A stretch of DNA of 25,666 nt from Thermoplasmata archaeon (GCA_021799315.1 JAJZAR010000009.1:1-25666), one strand, 5' to 3'. Counted from the first letter of the stretch, positions 1 to 8,489 are shown. Program-made: numbers and translations. The notes: a model not told the origin generated them from the sequence alone.

Positions 1-2
1 GG

Positions 3-74
3 GAGACCCCGCTCCGGTCCAAAGGATACGTTCATAAAGAGGATGATAATGACTATGTAAGATCGGAAGGCTGA
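3..74 (+). CDS. Possible 3' end of a gene cut by the left edge
   Basis: One forward frame is open from the window edge to a TGA and encodes about 23 residues rich in acidic and basic amino acids (ETPLRSKGYVHKEDD...). Such a polar tail would suit the cytoplasmic C-terminus of a permease, and a sugar transporter would fit beside the glucosidase, but this is inference only. Frame 1 is also open, for 19 residues, to position 60, so the frame choice is not secure. The stretch from 75 to 170 shows nothing I recognise. Confidence 0.25.
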   Translation, partial: ETPLRSKGYVHKEDDNDYVRSEG

Positions 75-170
75 CCTGAGAATTTACATGCGTGTTATAT
101 GCATTTTCAGAGATGCTTGAAGATGACGAAATATAGAACTCCAAGTTATCACCGCAGTATGAAATAAGAA

Positions 171-2174
171 TCACTTGCACAAATCCTTCAGTGAAGGTTT
201 TGAAGCGAAGACGTCTATGTATTCATTCTCTGAAAGTTTCTTGCTTCCAAGGAAGGCTTCCTTTCCATTATACTTCAGGTTGACCCATTTACCATTATAA
301 AATATTTCACGGTCTACCTTCCCAAATAGATATATGCTGTTTGATATCAGAGCAACTGAATTCTCCATCATGAAAAGTGGGATATCTCCTTCGGATTCTA
401 TTCTTCTATGTCCTTCATATATCTTTCCAGACTGAAATTCATACCATTTTCCCGTGGGAAGATAGAGCTCCCTGCTTTTCATCCCGCTTTTCAACACCGG
501 CGCAAGCAGGAGTTCCTCTCCCAGCATGTATTGATCATTTACTGTAAATATACCATTTTCATCGGGAAAATTGTATGCCAGTGGTCTTATAATTGGAGAT
601 GCACTCCTTTCCGATTCTCTGGCTTTCCATAGCATATGAGGTACAAGGTTATGTCTCATGGAAAGAATTTCCTTAAACCTTTCTCGATAATAATCGTCAA
701 ATATGTAAAGCTCCTGATCATTGCCCTCCTTTACCTTATGGTTCCGGTATATGGGGAAAAAAAGTGCCATCTGGTAAAATCTCAGAACAAGTTCCGGAGT
801 TGAATACCCAAGAAAGCCTCCAAGGTCGCACCCCACGTAGGGCACACCTGAAACGCTTAAAGATGTGAGCAGTGGTATCTGTAATCCCACATTTTCAAAA
901 TCAGATGAACCGTCCCCACTCCATATGGCTGCATACTTCTGAATACCTGCATAGGCAGATCTTGTGAGTATAAATTTGTCATCTCCAGGAATGCCGTTAA
1001 AAGTTGCCCTTGCCTCTGCAAGCGCATACATATTGTGCACATCTTTGTGTGAAACTTTCTTTCCTTCGATATGGTGAACAGCGTCCTCGCTTATGGTTCT
1101 GTTTGGTGTATTGTGGATAGAGGGCTCATTCATATCCAGCCAGATGCCGCCATAGCCATCTTTCATGAAAGTTGAAACTAGGCTCTTCCATGATTCCTCA
1201 GCTTCAGGGTTGAGGAAATCTGGGAATACACATTTTCCGGGCCAAACATCGCCCGTAAACAAATCACCATTTGAAGTTTCAACATATGAACCAAGTAATT
1301 TGCGGAATATGGAAAAATTCTGGTCAGCTTTCACTCCAGGATCTATTATGGGAATGACTTTTACCCCCTTCTTTGACAAATTTTCAACCATTTCCTTCAT
1401 ATGGTGGAAACGTGTTTGGTCTGCAGTGAATATCCTGTATTCATCCATATAATCTATATCCAGATAGACAGCTCCCACACTGGTTGGACCGAAGGCGTGG
1501 AGGTAATTATCAACAACCTCCTCAACTCTCTCCTGCGGGTAATAGGAATATTTTGATATCTGATGTTCAAGCGCCCATTCGGGGAGTTGAAATGGCATAC
1601 CGGTTATACTGGAGTATTTTTGAAGTATCTCATCAAAAGAATTACCACCAAATATGTAAAAATCAAAGTTCTCTGATTCTATGGTAATCACAATATTGTT
1701 GTAATCCTTAACACCGCTATCTATGATTATCCTGCCTGGATAATTGACAAAAAATCCTTCAACTTTTCCCTTATTGTATTTCATAAAGAACGGAATTGAT
1801 GAGTATAGAGGATCTCTTCCAAGAGAATAGTTATAGTTATCATAGTTCCACATCTCAACCCGGGTTCTCTTTCTTTCAACGGGAAGTGCCTTTTCCCCAA
1901 GCCCAATTATATGATCGGCTTCTGAAAGAGGTATAATTATGGATGTGATGCCCTTTTCAACTGTAGCTTCTATACCATATTTCTGCAAATTGACTGGACC
2001 AATGCTTTCAGAAACAGAATAGTAATTTCCGGAAAGTAGAATATCGCCCTTCCCAAAGGAAAATCTTGCAATGTCTCCCTTTTGCGATGAAAGTTTTGCC
2101 ATGTCTGATGAGTTATCTGGGCTATAAATCCCTTTATAATTTAGTGATACTTTGCATAAGACCTTGGTCTTCAT
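171..2174 (-). CDS. GH31 family alpha-glucosidase
   Basis: Predicted retaining alpha-glucosidase acting on maltose, malto-oligosaccharides or related alpha-glucosides. The GH31 signature is complete: the nucleophile Asp lies in GIWLDMNEPS (about residue 347) and the acid/base Asp in AIWSGDGSSDF (about residue 421). The beta-sandwich N-domain comes first, the (beta/alpha)8 barrel starts near residue 200, and C-terminal beta domains follow. At 667 residues it is close to Sulfolobus MalA. No signal peptide or membrane segment is visible, so it is probably cytoplasmic. A TTG two codons upstream keeps the frame open, but the ATG at 2174 is the better start. It is monocistronic as far as can be seen: the next gene upstream on this strand ends 138 bp away. 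Substrate specificity (glucosidase or xylosidase) cannot be fixed from motifs alone. Confidence 0.9.
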   Translation of the reverse strand: MKTKVLCKVSLNYKGIYSPDNSSDMAKLSSQKGDIARFSFGKGDILLSGNYYSVSESIGPVNLQKYGIEATVEKGITSIIIPLSEADHIIGLGEKALPVERKRTRVEMWNYDNYNYSLGRDPLYSSIPFFMKYNKGKVEGFFVNYPGRIIIDSGVKDYNNIVITIESENFDFYIFGGNSFDEILQKYSSITGMPFQLPEWALEHQISKYSYYPQERVEEVVDNYLHAFGPTSVGAVYLDIDYMDEYRIFTADQTRFHHMKEMVENLSKKGVKVIPIIDPGVKADQNFSIFRKLLGSYVETSNGDLFTGDVWPGKCVFPDFLNPEAEESWKSLVSTFMKDGYGGIWLDMNEPSIHNTPNRTISEDAVHHIEGKKVSHKDVHNMYALAEARATFNGIPGDDKFILTRSAYAGIQKYAAIWSGDGSSDFENVGLQIPLLTSLSVSGVPYVGCDLGGFLGYSTPELVLRFYQMALFFPIYRNHKVKEGNDQELYIFDDYYRERFKEILSMRHNLVPHMLWKARESERSASPIIRPLAYNFPDENGIFTVNDQYMLGEELLLAPVLKSGMKSRELYLPTGKWYEFQSGKIYEGHRRIESEGDIPLFMMENSVALISNSIYLFGKVDREIFYNGKWVNLKYNGKEAFLGSKKLSENEYIDVFASKPSLKDLCK

Positions 2175-2312
2175 TGACAAATGATACGCTTCACGTTTTT
2201 CTTAACAGCAGAGATAGAAGACAGAATTGACAAAAAACTTTTAACTCCATTTCTGCGGGTTTAGATGTTATTATGTTCTTACGCACATCAAAGAACAAAA
2301 CAGGTGAAAAAA

Positions 2313-2474
2313 CTATTTTCTTGAAAGACAATCAGGGCATACGCAGTCATTGCATAATCGAGATATTTCTTTACGTGTATTCGGTTCCACCTTAACTGTG
2401 GTACACCAACAGATGAAGGGTGCACCACATGTAAAAACTGTTCCGCACATTTCGCAGGTTTTAGTAACAGGCAT
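2313..2474 (-). CDS. Small cysteine-rich CWC-type protein (53 aa)
   Basis: A 53-residue protein with nine cysteines in CxxC, CWC, CxxC and CPxC arrangements: TCEMCGTVFTCG near the N-terminus, then CWC, then LCNDCVCPDCL at the C-terminus. This matches the cysteine-rich CWC family as I remember it (CxxC, F.CG, CWC, C-terminal CLCPxCL), a family of unknown function presumed to bind metal. The ATG at 2474 lies about 24 nt downstream of a TATA-like element, which supports a leaderless transcript. It sits alone, divergent from the transporter gene at 2627. The forward frame over this region lacks any recognisable feature. A metal-binding role is inference. Confidence 0.75.
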   Translation of the reverse strand: MPVTKTCEMCGTVFTCGAPFICWCTTVKVEPNTRKEISRLCNDCVCPDCLSRK

Positions 2475-2492
2475 AATTGTTCATAAATGTCT

Positions 2493-2502
2493 CATATTTA
2501 CA
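2493..2502 (-). promoter_or_regulatory. TATA-like box of the CWC gene
   Basis: Reverse-strand tgtaaatatg centred about 24 nt before the ATG at 2474, the spacing expected for a leaderless archaeal transcript. No Shine-Dalgarno sequence is present. Confidence 0.5.
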
Positions 2503-2626
2503 TTTTCTCTTCACTCTGCACTCCAGAATTTGAGTTTCTGTAAACAGTATTTAAATCACACCATTGTAAGATCTGGTTAATCAACAATGTACCGATTTCT
2601 CGTAGATTTTTATAACGGAAGACAAA

Positions 2627-3547
2627 ATGGTAGTTAACGCATTCATCCTTTCTCTTTCAGGCGCAGCTCTATGGGGGCTTTCTGGGACAGCATCTGATGC
2701 TCTTTTCAGAATATTTGGAATGAATCCTCTGGCCCTTCTCGGCGCAAGAATGACCATCGCTGGTGGATTAATGCTGCTAATATTTCGTCCCAAATTCCCA
2801 TGGGAAATGAAGTTTCTCTTTCTTCTCTATACTGCCACCTCAATCATACTTCAGTTCTCTTACCTTGAAACAATATATCTTTCCAGCGCTCCCACTGCTA
2901 CCTTCCTCCAATTTATGTATTTCCCCATGGTGGTGATATATGAGGTTTTGCGCCGGAAATTGAAATCGGGATTAAGGATAACCCTGGGTCTAATCAGTGC
3001 TATGGCTGGTATCACTCTCCTTACGGTTGATTTTGAGGGTGGATTAAGAATAAGCTTTGCGGCTCTGGTTATTGGACTCATATGTGCTGCATCGGCGGCT
3101 GCCTACACCATTTTATCTTCGCCTCTTGTTCAAAAATACGGTTCTAAAACCATCGTTTCATGGAGTTTTGCCCTTGGATCAATAGTTGCTTTTCCCATAG
3201 GATATGGTTCCCTTTCAAGATTCCTTACATCAATGCCAGAGGATGAGTTAATTGAGGCCATTTTGCTTATAATTTTTGTGAGCATATTTGGAACATTGAT
3301 TGCCTTTACACTTTATTCTCAAGGTATGAAACATATTTCCTCTTCTTCGGCTTCAGTTGCAGGCTCCCTTGAACCAGTGTCAGCATCACTAAGCTCGTCC
3401 ATTTTCCTTGGAGAAGTACTTGGACCCTTACAGTATGTGGGTGGTTTCCTCATTATTTGTTCCATAATATTATCTCAGCTAGGAATCTCGAAACAGAAAA
3501 AAACAGGGAATAAGATACGAAAATTCATAAAATTGAGAGTCAAATAA
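2627..3547 (+). CDS. EamA/DMT-superfamily membrane transporter
   Basis: A 306-residue integral membrane protein of the drug/metabolite transporter superfamily. It shows the two-fold repeat of this family, with about ten hydrophobic segments. The first half starts ALWGLSGTASDALF, and the second half carries the characteristic GTLIAFTLYSQGMKHISSSSAS followed by LEPVSASLSSSIFLGEVL. Family members export amino acids, purines or metabolites, or exchange nucleotide sugars, and nothing here identifies the substrate. The C-terminus is a basic cytoplasmic tail. The ATG at 2627 is the only plausible start. The stop codon abuts that of the convergent ThDP-enzyme gene with no bases between, so transcription must terminate inside one or both coding regions. 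Confidence 0.85.
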   Translation: MVVNAFILSLSGAALWGLSGTASDALFRIFGMNPLALLGARMTIAGGLMLLIFRPKFPWEMKFLFLLYTATSIILQFSYLETIYLSSAPTATFLQFMYFPMVVIYEVLRRKLKSGLRITLGLISAMAGITLLTVDFEGGLRISFAALVIGLICAASAAAYTILSSPLVQKYGSKTIVSWSFALGSIVAFPIGYGSLSRFLTSMPEDELIEAILLIIFVSIFGTLIAFTLYSQGMKHISSSSASVAGSLEPVSASLSSSIFLGEVLGPLQYVGGFLIICSIILSQLGISKQKKTGNKIRKFIKLRVK

Positions 3548-5125
3548 TTATTGGAATGCAACTTCTATGAGACTGACCCCTTCACTTTTTTCTGCCTCTT
3601 CATATGCCTTTTTAAATGATTCACCATCAGTTGAGAGAAAGTAGTTGCAAGCAAAACTTTTTGCAAGGAGATTGAAGTCGGGGTTTGTAAAATGTATATA
3701 ATTTGGTTTGAGACCGGCATCTATCTGATGTTTTTCTATGAGGCTCAGTGTGCAGTCATTAAAAATAACGCATGTGAATTTGAGCCCCAATCTCTTTGCA
3801 GTTTCCAGTTCCTGAACATTCATGAGGAAACCACCGTCTCCTGACACAGACACCACAGACAGCTTATCGTTTGCCACCTTCGCACCTATGGATGCAGGGA
3901 GAGCCCCACCCATTGAGGCAAATCCATTATAAATTATGGTTCTGTCCGGTGATTTTGGATGGTAAAATCTGCTGATCCACACCTTGTGAAGACCAACATC
4001 AGATATGAGAAGAGTGTTCTCTGTGCTCAATTCATTGAGCTGTTTTATAATTTCCTTTGCAAGAGCTTCCTTACCCTCCCCCGGTGACTCTATGTATTCC
4101 TTTCTCCGCTGCCTGATGTCTTTGTATTCCCTACTTATCTCTCTTCTGTGAACATGCTTGGCAAGTGTTTTTAGAGAGAATTCCATGTCGCCTACCATAT
4201 CATAGGATACTGGAAAATGCTCATCAACCTCAGCCTGCGTCATGGATATATTTATTATTCTTCTGGAAGAATCTTTGTTCCATATAACAGGATCGTATTC
4301 CACCATGTCGAATCCTATGGCAATTATGAGGTCCGAATTTATCAAGGGTCGCAACTTGTTTGGATATGGTCTGCCCCCGACCACAAAGAAATTGGCCTGA
4401 TCATCATAGGGAACAATGCCCTTTGCCATAAATGTGGTTACAATAGGTACATTGGTCTCGTGCACAAATTCCTTCACACTGTTCCATACAGAAAATCGTA
4501 CAACACCATTTCCCGCGAGAATGATTGGATTTTTAGCACGATTGATTTCTTCCGCTGCTTTCTTTATAATAGAAACATTGGATTCAAAAATGGCCTCATC
4601 AGGTATGGGTATCATTTTTTCACTGACAGTCTCCAGTTTCCCTATATCCTCAGGTAGCTGGATATGCGAAGCACCTCTTGTCTCCTTCATGGACATTGCA
4701 AACGCTTTTCTTACAATCTCTGGAATACTCTCTGGAACTAATATTGCCCGGTTATATTTTGTTACTCCAGAAAAAAGTGCAAGAGTGTCAACGTTCTGAT
4801 GAGATTCCTTGTGTAATCTATCTCGAGGAGCCTGAGCTGTGATTGCTATAAGTGGCACCTTGTCGAGATGGGCATTGGCAACACCTGTGAGCAGATTTGT
4901 GGCGCCAGGTCCTAAAGTGGAAAGACACACACCAGGACGCTTTTTCACTCTAGCATAGGCATCTGCCATAAAAGCGGCGCCCTGTTCATGTCGAGTCAGT
5001 ATGAAATCAATATTAGAATTGGCAATGGAATCAAGCAGATCAATATTTTCTTCACCGGGAATACCAAAAATGTGTTTGACATCTTCGTTCAGAAGAGCCT
5101 TAACGAACAGATCACTTCCCTTCAT
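3548..5125 (-). CDS. ThDP-dependent enzyme, acetolactate synthase / 2-oxoglutarate decarboxylase-like
   Basis: A 525-residue ThDP enzyme with all three domains. The N-terminal Pyr domain has FGIPGEEN and the catalytic Glu47 in RHEQGAAFMADAYAR. A central domain follows, and the C-terminal PP domain has the ThDP/Mg motif GDGGFL...IFND at about residues 429-457. Automatic annotation would call it acetolactate synthase large subunit. IGFDMVEYDPVIWN resembles catabolic AlsS, and no regulatory subunit gene is adjacent. The N-terminal half (FGIPGEEN, CLSTLGPGATNL, HKESHQNVD, PEIVRKAF) also resembles the cyanobacterial enzymes annotated as ALS but shown to be 2-oxoglutarate decarboxylase. The semialdehyde dehydrogenase lies immediately upstream on the same strand, which favours the latter. 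It has its own probable promoter, a weak TATA-like box about 25 nt before the ATG. Fold assignment is firm and substrate is open. Confidence 0.85.
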   Translation of the reverse strand: MKGSDLFVKALLNEDVKHIFGIPGEENIDLLDSIANSNIDFILTRHEQGAAFMADAYARVKKRPGVCLSTLGPGATNLLTGVANAHLDKVPLIAITAQAPRDRLHKESHQNVDTLALFSGVTKYNRAILVPESIPEIVRKAFAMSMKETRGASHIQLPEDIGKLETVSEKMIPIPDEAIFESNVSIIKKAAEEINRAKNPIILAGNGVVRFSVWNSVKEFVHETNVPIVTTFMAKGIVPYDDQANFFVVGGRPYPNKLRPLINSDLIIAIGFDMVEYDPVIWNKDSSRRIINISMTQAEVDEHFPVSYDMVGDMEFSLKTLAKHVHRREISREYKDIRQRRKEYIESPGEGKEALAKEIIKQLNELSTENTLLISDVGLHKVWISRFYHPKSPDRTIIYNGFASMGGALPASIGAKVANDKLSVVSVSGDGGFLMNVQELETAKRLGLKFTCVIFNDCTLSLIEKHQIDAGLKPNYIHFTNPDFNLLAKSFACNYFLSTDGESFKKAYEEAEKSEGVSLIEVAFQ

Positions 5126-5447
5126 AATACGTTATTATTGAATCAGGTTTAACGTTTGCGAAAATAGAATTTCAAGATACACAGAGAGGGTCTTTACGAA
5201 TAGTTTACCTTTGAGTGGGTGTTTTGCCTATAAACGATCAAAATAATTCCAAGTTTAAACGCAATATATAGGTATAAAGAATTCTCATTTGCAATACTGG
5301 TCGATTTTCGTTGATTCCAATTATACCAATATGCTATCTTTCTTCGCTGTTAGTCTTTTTTTAAAAACTATGAAACATCGAGAAATGATAGTCTTCAACA
5401 CTGTTTGTCCCCTTCATTATGAGATTAAAAATTAAATGAAAAAGAAC
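5126..5447. other. 322 bp intergenic region, no gene seen
   Basis: No open frame longer than about 20 codons on either strand. The left end should hold the promoter of the ThDP-enzyme gene (reverse-strand cgttaaacc about 25 nt before its ATG). The right end holds T-rich reverse-strand DNA suited to ending the dehydrogenase transcript. The AT-rich centre (around 5220-5280) contains tataaac- and tatata-like runs with no gene attached. I see no hairpin or conserved RNA. Confidence 0.5.
5424..5445 (-). terminator. T-rich terminator after the aldehyde dehydrogenase
   Basis: Directly after the dehydrogenase stop the reverse strand reads runs of T (tttttcattt, then aattttta). Intrinsic archaeal termination usually needs only such T tracts. 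No strong hairpin precedes it. Confidence 0.35.
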
Positions 5448-6764
5448 TTATTGAATCCAAACGGTTCTGAAATTTGTGAATTCCAGGATGCCGAACTTTG
5501 ACAGTTCCCTACCGTAACCGCTCTTCTTCACGCCCCCAAAGGGAACTCGTGCATCCGATGCCACAACCTTATTGACAAATACCATTCCGGACTTTACAAG
5601 AGGGATCAGTTTTTCAGCCTTTTCCTGACTTCCCCATATGCTTGCACCAAGGCCAAAGGAGGTTTCATTGGCAATCTCAGCAGCTTCATCCAGTGTGCTG
5701 AACTCTTTGAAAATAGCCACGGGTCCAAAGACCTCCTCCTGAAATGAGAAATCTGTCCTCGCAATTGTTGGTGCAACAATATTTCCACTGGATTCCCCCA
5801 TTGTTTCAACATTTCCGACTTTCTGAAGTGCTTTAATTTGATTTCTCACTGTTTCAGCCTGGTTTGAGGACGATAATGGACCAATGAATGTCTTGTCCTG
5901 AAGTTGATCCCCCAGTACAGACTTATGGAAGTTTTCCTTCATGAGATCATAAAATTGTGAAGAAATGGATTTGCTTACAATGAATCTCTTGGACGCAATG
6001 CAACTCTGACCATTGTTCTGCAACCTTGCATAACTGCTCTGTTTGGCAGCTTCCTCAAGATCTGCATCATCAAGCACGATGAAAGGATCGGATCCCCCAA
6101 GCTCAAGAACAGCCTTCTTTATATGCTTGCCTGCTTCAGCTGCGAGGGCACTTCCTGCCTTTTCTGATCCAGTAAATGAAATGCCGTCTGAATACTTTAC
6201 CGCAGAAAGGGCCTTGCTTCCAGGCACCTTGATAACCCTGAAGAGAGGCGTGTCAAATATCTCTTCCATTTTCAACGCGCTGCCTGTAACAATAGATGCA
6301 TGTTTCAGCACAATGCCATTTCCGGCAACCATTGCAGGTACCGCGGCTCGCATGAACTGCCACAGTGGAAAATTCCATGGCATTACAAGATATATGGTGC
6401 CCAATGGCTCAAAGTGCACATAGCTCTTCGTTGCCTCTGTTTCTATGATCTGGTCACCGAGAAATTTCTTGCCCATTTCACAGAAATATTCTGTCATGTT
6501 TATGCTTTTGTCTATCTCTGCTCTGCTCTGCGATATGGGCTTCCCCATCTCCGAAGACATGATTCTGGCAAGATTTTCTTTTTCCTTTTTAAATCTTGGA
6601 ACAACTTCTTTCTTAAGAAATATTATGCGGTCATCTATGCTCTTTGACCATTGAGGCTGGACGTCATTAACCTGTTTGAATATATTTCTCACAACATCAT
6701 CTAAATCCTCGTCATAATCACCAATCTTACTGTTATCATACGGATTAAAAGTTTCAATTACCAT
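5448..6764 (-). CDS. gabD: NAD(P)-dependent succinate-semialdehyde-type aldehyde dehydrogenase
   Basis: A 438-residue aldehyde dehydrogenase closest in memory to the short SSADH group (mycobacterial GabD1-like). It oxidises an aldehyde, probably succinate semialdehyde, to the acid with NAD(P). Diagnostic segments are VMPWNFPLWQ, the general base Glu in LELGGSDPFIV (about residue 221), the catalytic Cys in NNGQSCIASKRFIV (about residue 255), and the C-terminal PFGGVKKSGYGRELSKFGI. The ATG at 6764 is preferred over an in-frame TTG at 6773. A TATA-like catttatgc lies about 24 nt upstream inside the 30 bp gap to the preceding gene, so it may be transcribed separately as well as by read-through. 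The next gene downstream on this strand is the ThDP enzyme, a pairing that fits 2-oxoglutarate to succinate conversion. Other aldehydes, such as glyceraldehyde, cannot be excluded. Confidence 0.88.
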   Translation of the reverse strand: MVIETFNPYDNSKIGDYDEDLDDVVRNIFKQVNDVQPQWSKSIDDRIIFLKKEVVPRFKKEKENLARIMSSEMGKPISQSRAEIDKSINMTEYFCEMGKKFLGDQIIETEATKSYVHFEPLGTIYLVMPWNFPLWQFMRAAVPAMVAGNGIVLKHASIVTGSALKMEEIFDTPLFRVIKVPGSKALSAVKYSDGISFTGSEKAGSALAAEAGKHIKKAVLELGGSDPFIVLDDADLEEAAKQSSYARLQNNGQSCIASKRFIVSKSISSQFYDLMKENFHKSVLGDQLQDKTFIGPLSSSNQAETVRNQIKALQKVGNVETMGESSGNIVAPTIARTDFSFQEEVFGPVAIFKEFSTLDEAAEIANETSFGLGASIWGSQEKAEKLIPLVKSGMVFVNKVVASDARVPFGGVKKSGYGRELSKFGILEFTNFRTVWIQ

Positions 6765-6783
6765 AATATTCAATGGGATTCAG

Positions 6784-6792
6784 GCATAAATG
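6784..6792 (-). promoter_or_regulatory. TATA-like box upstream of the aldehyde dehydrogenase
   Basis: Reverse-strand catttatgc centred about 24 nt before the ATG at 6764, overlapping the end of the upstream decarboxylase-like gene. No GGTGA element precedes the ATG, which suggests a leaderless internal transcript. Confidence 0.4.
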
Positions 6793-6794
6793 TG

Positions 6795-7865
6795 TTATGC
6801 ATATTTAACAAGGTTTTCCACCGCTCTCTTCTGGAACGCAGTTTCAGTCTCTGTTTGATGGGGCACTACATTACCTCTCAGTGCTTCCCTACCCATTATG
6901 ATTTCAGCTTTCCTTAGCATATCGGAGTCCCTGTAAATCATAATAGGTGTTGGTCCAGTATCTGCAGTCACAAAGAATGACCCTTCTGATTGCTCTGCAA
7001 GTTTCAGCAGAGCGAACATTTTTTCATTAAGTATGCTGATTCCTCTGGCCAAAAGGACCGAATGCATGAGAAGCATGTCATTCATTGCTGACCTTGCAAG
7101 CATTTCCGGATCAAAATGATTTTCTATGATATTCAGCAGTGACTGAAACTTCACCTTTCCCCACTGTTCATAGAAAGGTGACTGTGTGGCAATACCGTGA
7201 ACATTCTCAGTCTTTATGGGGTTCGGTGTGGGAAAGGATGCGATGTGAAAATCTCCCATGTCCTCCCGTACCCTTATTGCATGATTCATTTCTGGATCAA
7301 TGCCTTCATAGGATTGCCATAATCCTACGCCATTGACCACTGATCGTGTTCCCGATCCTGAAACTAGCCTTGCGATTGAGGAGATAAAGCTGGTGGAAGG
7401 ATCCTTGAACATGAGATTACAGAGAGCCATTGCAGTAGCTCCTGCAAACGCTGCTGATTCTCCCATACCCTTTGCAGAACCGTATTTTTTATCCTGCTCA
7501 ATATAAAATGCGAAATGATCACTGATTTTGAACAGGCTTCTAAACACATCCAGAGCACCAATAGCCCTTAGAAGATGGGATGTATTCTCTTTACCGTCTA
7601 AAATTACTCTGTCTTTATGAGAAAGACATACAGCAACATTAACCGTGATAAAATTGTGAGTTAAGGAGATTGAAGGAAAGTTTGCAACCTTTAATCGTGA
7701 ATCGTTATAACCAAGAAATTTCTCAATGCCCGTGATTCCGTTGGCTCTTCCGTAGCATATTATGTCCTTTTTTTTGAGTTCGGGCGTTTCAAATCCAAAG
7801 GAAAGGTTTGTATCCCTTTGAATCGCCGATCTGAACCTATCTAACTCGTGGCCAAACCTTACCAT
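6795..7865 (-). CDS. Diphosphomevalonate decarboxylase homologue, probable mevalonate 3,5-bisphosphate decarboxylase
   Basis: A 356-residue GHMP-superfamily protein related to mevalonate diphosphate decarboxylase. Aligned by eye with the yeast enzyme, three catalytic positions are kept: Lys49 (GIEKFLGYND, yeast Lys18), Arg174 (SGSGTRSVVNG, yeast Arg158) and Asp302 (TADTGPTPIM, yeast Asp302). The ATP-loop region is GSAKGMGESAAFAG. Thermoplasma mevalonate-3-kinase is reported to lack the catalytic Asp, so this copy looks like a decarboxylase. Yeast Lys22 is replaced by Tyr, a hint of a different substrate phosphate. It overlaps the upstream P-loop kinase by 7 bp and has a GGGTGA Shine-Dalgarno seven bases before its ATG. 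Together with that kinase, mevalonate 3,5-bisphosphate decarboxylation to isopentenyl phosphate is the best reading. Mevalonate-3-kinase is the main alternative. Confidence 0.75.
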   Translation of the reverse strand: MVRFGHELDRFRSAIQRDTNLSFGFETPELKKKDIICYGRANGITGIEKFLGYNDSRLKVANFPSISLTHNFITVNVAVCLSHKDRVILDGKENTSHLLRAIGALDVFRSLFKISDHFAFYIEQDKKYGSAKGMGESAAFAGATAMALCNLMFKDPSTSFISSIARLVSGSGTRSVVNGVGLWQSYEGIDPEMNHAIRVREDMGDFHIASFPTPNPIKTENVHGIATQSPFYEQWGKVKFQSLLNIIENHFDPEMLARSAMNDMLLMHSVLLARGISILNEKMFALLKLAEQSEGSFFVTADTGPTPIMIYRDSDMLRKAEIIMGREALRGNVVPHQTETETAFQKRAVENLVKYA

Positions 7866-8479
7866 GTGGCCTTCACCCTTTCTTTCACATGATCAATTAT
7901 CTGGTTTCTTGTTTCAATGTAATTTAAGTTTTTAAAAATACTTATTCTGTAAAGGTTGCATTGCCTGATCGATTCTCTTTTCATAAGATCGTATTTATCC
8001 AGGTTCTCAGATAATCTCTGCCCAGGAGATCCGAAATGCGTGTAGTTCTGCCGCTCATTAAGTCTAGATGTGTGAATGGTTCTATCTGGAATGTCGATGT
8101 AAAAGCATAAGATTCTATCCAATATCTCTTTGATCTGGTCCGGTATAAAGTAAAGGGTCTCTATAATAAGAGGTTCCCCATTTGCAATGGCTCTTCTAAT
8201 AATTTCCACGGTTGACCTGTTTACAATCTTACCCTGCTCCAGGAAACCTTTGACTATGGTTTCGTCTGTCATGGCTCCAAATGGTTTCCATGCATCATAT
8301 ACACTATTATGCAGTATGTTTTCCTTGGGCAGAATAGGCCTTATGGCCTCCCGGATATAATCTCCTGAGAGAACAATATTTACACCAATCTCCCTTGCAA
8401 TATATCCTGAAATACTTGTCTTTCCCACCCCGGGAATACCTCCCACAAGTATGATGGGAACACGTTTGTCATTGATCAT
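7859..8479 (-). CDS. P-loop kinase, 2-phosphoglycerate-kinase-like; candidate mevalonate-3-phosphate 5-kinase
   Basis: A 206-residue P-loop kinase with Walker A GGIPGVGKTS at about residues 13-22. The following LSGDYIREAIRPIL and the VNRSTVEIIRRAI/IIETLYFI segments are typical of the 2-phosphoglycerate kinase / small-molecule kinase group. An in-frame ATG at 8491 gives four more residues. I prefer 8479 because GGTGATC lies three bases before it, whereas the upstream ATG has no such element. It is overlapped at its end by the mevalonate decarboxylase homologue and overlaps or abuts the isochorismatase-like gene at its start, so the three are surely one transcript. I recall mevalonate-3-phosphate 5-kinase of Thermoplasma acidophilum as a small P-loop kinase unrelated to GHMP kinases. 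Operon context makes that the leading guess, but a kinase for another small phosphate acceptor is possible. Confidence 0.72.
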   Translation of the reverse strand: MINDKRVPIILVGGIPGVGKTSISGYIAREIGVNIVLSGDYIREAIRPILPKENILHNSVYDAWKPFGAMTDETIVKGFLEQGKIVNRSTVEIIRRAIANGEPLIIETLYFIPDQIKEILDRILCFYIDIPDRTIHTSRLNERQNYTHFGSPGQRLSENLDKYDLMKRESIRQCNLYRISIFKNLNYIETRNQIIDHVKERVKATW

Positions 8480-8482
8480 TCT

Positions 8483-8489
8483 GATCACC
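8483..8489 (-). promoter_or_regulatory. Shine-Dalgarno that sets the P-loop kinase start
   Basis: Reverse-strand GGTGATC lies three bases upstream of the ATG at 8479 and over the stop codon of the preceding gene. It favours 8479 over the in-frame ATG at 8491. Confidence 0.5.

Noticed and set aside
36..75. Possible C/D box RNA (ATGATAA ... CTGA)
   Set aside because: The C box is degenerate, no paired C'/D' boxes or guide-length spacers are visible, and the region may be coding.
408..1687. Forward-strand open frames across the glucosidase gene
   Set aside because: They lie antisense to a well-supported GH31 gene, show no family features and no promoter or ribosome site.
2350..2580. 76-codon forward frame over the small cysteine-rich gene
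   Set aside because: The reverse frame has a coherent nine-cysteine pattern and a TATA box; the forward frame has no recognisable feature.
4217..4799. Forward open frames of 127-146 codons inside the ThDP-enzyme gene
   Set aside because: Composition mirrors the complementary strand of a conserved enzyme and no motifs are visible.
5220..5290. TATA-like runs in the 322 bp gap that might drive an RNA gene
   Set aside because: No open frame, hairpin or recognisable RNA follows; AT richness alone explains the runs.
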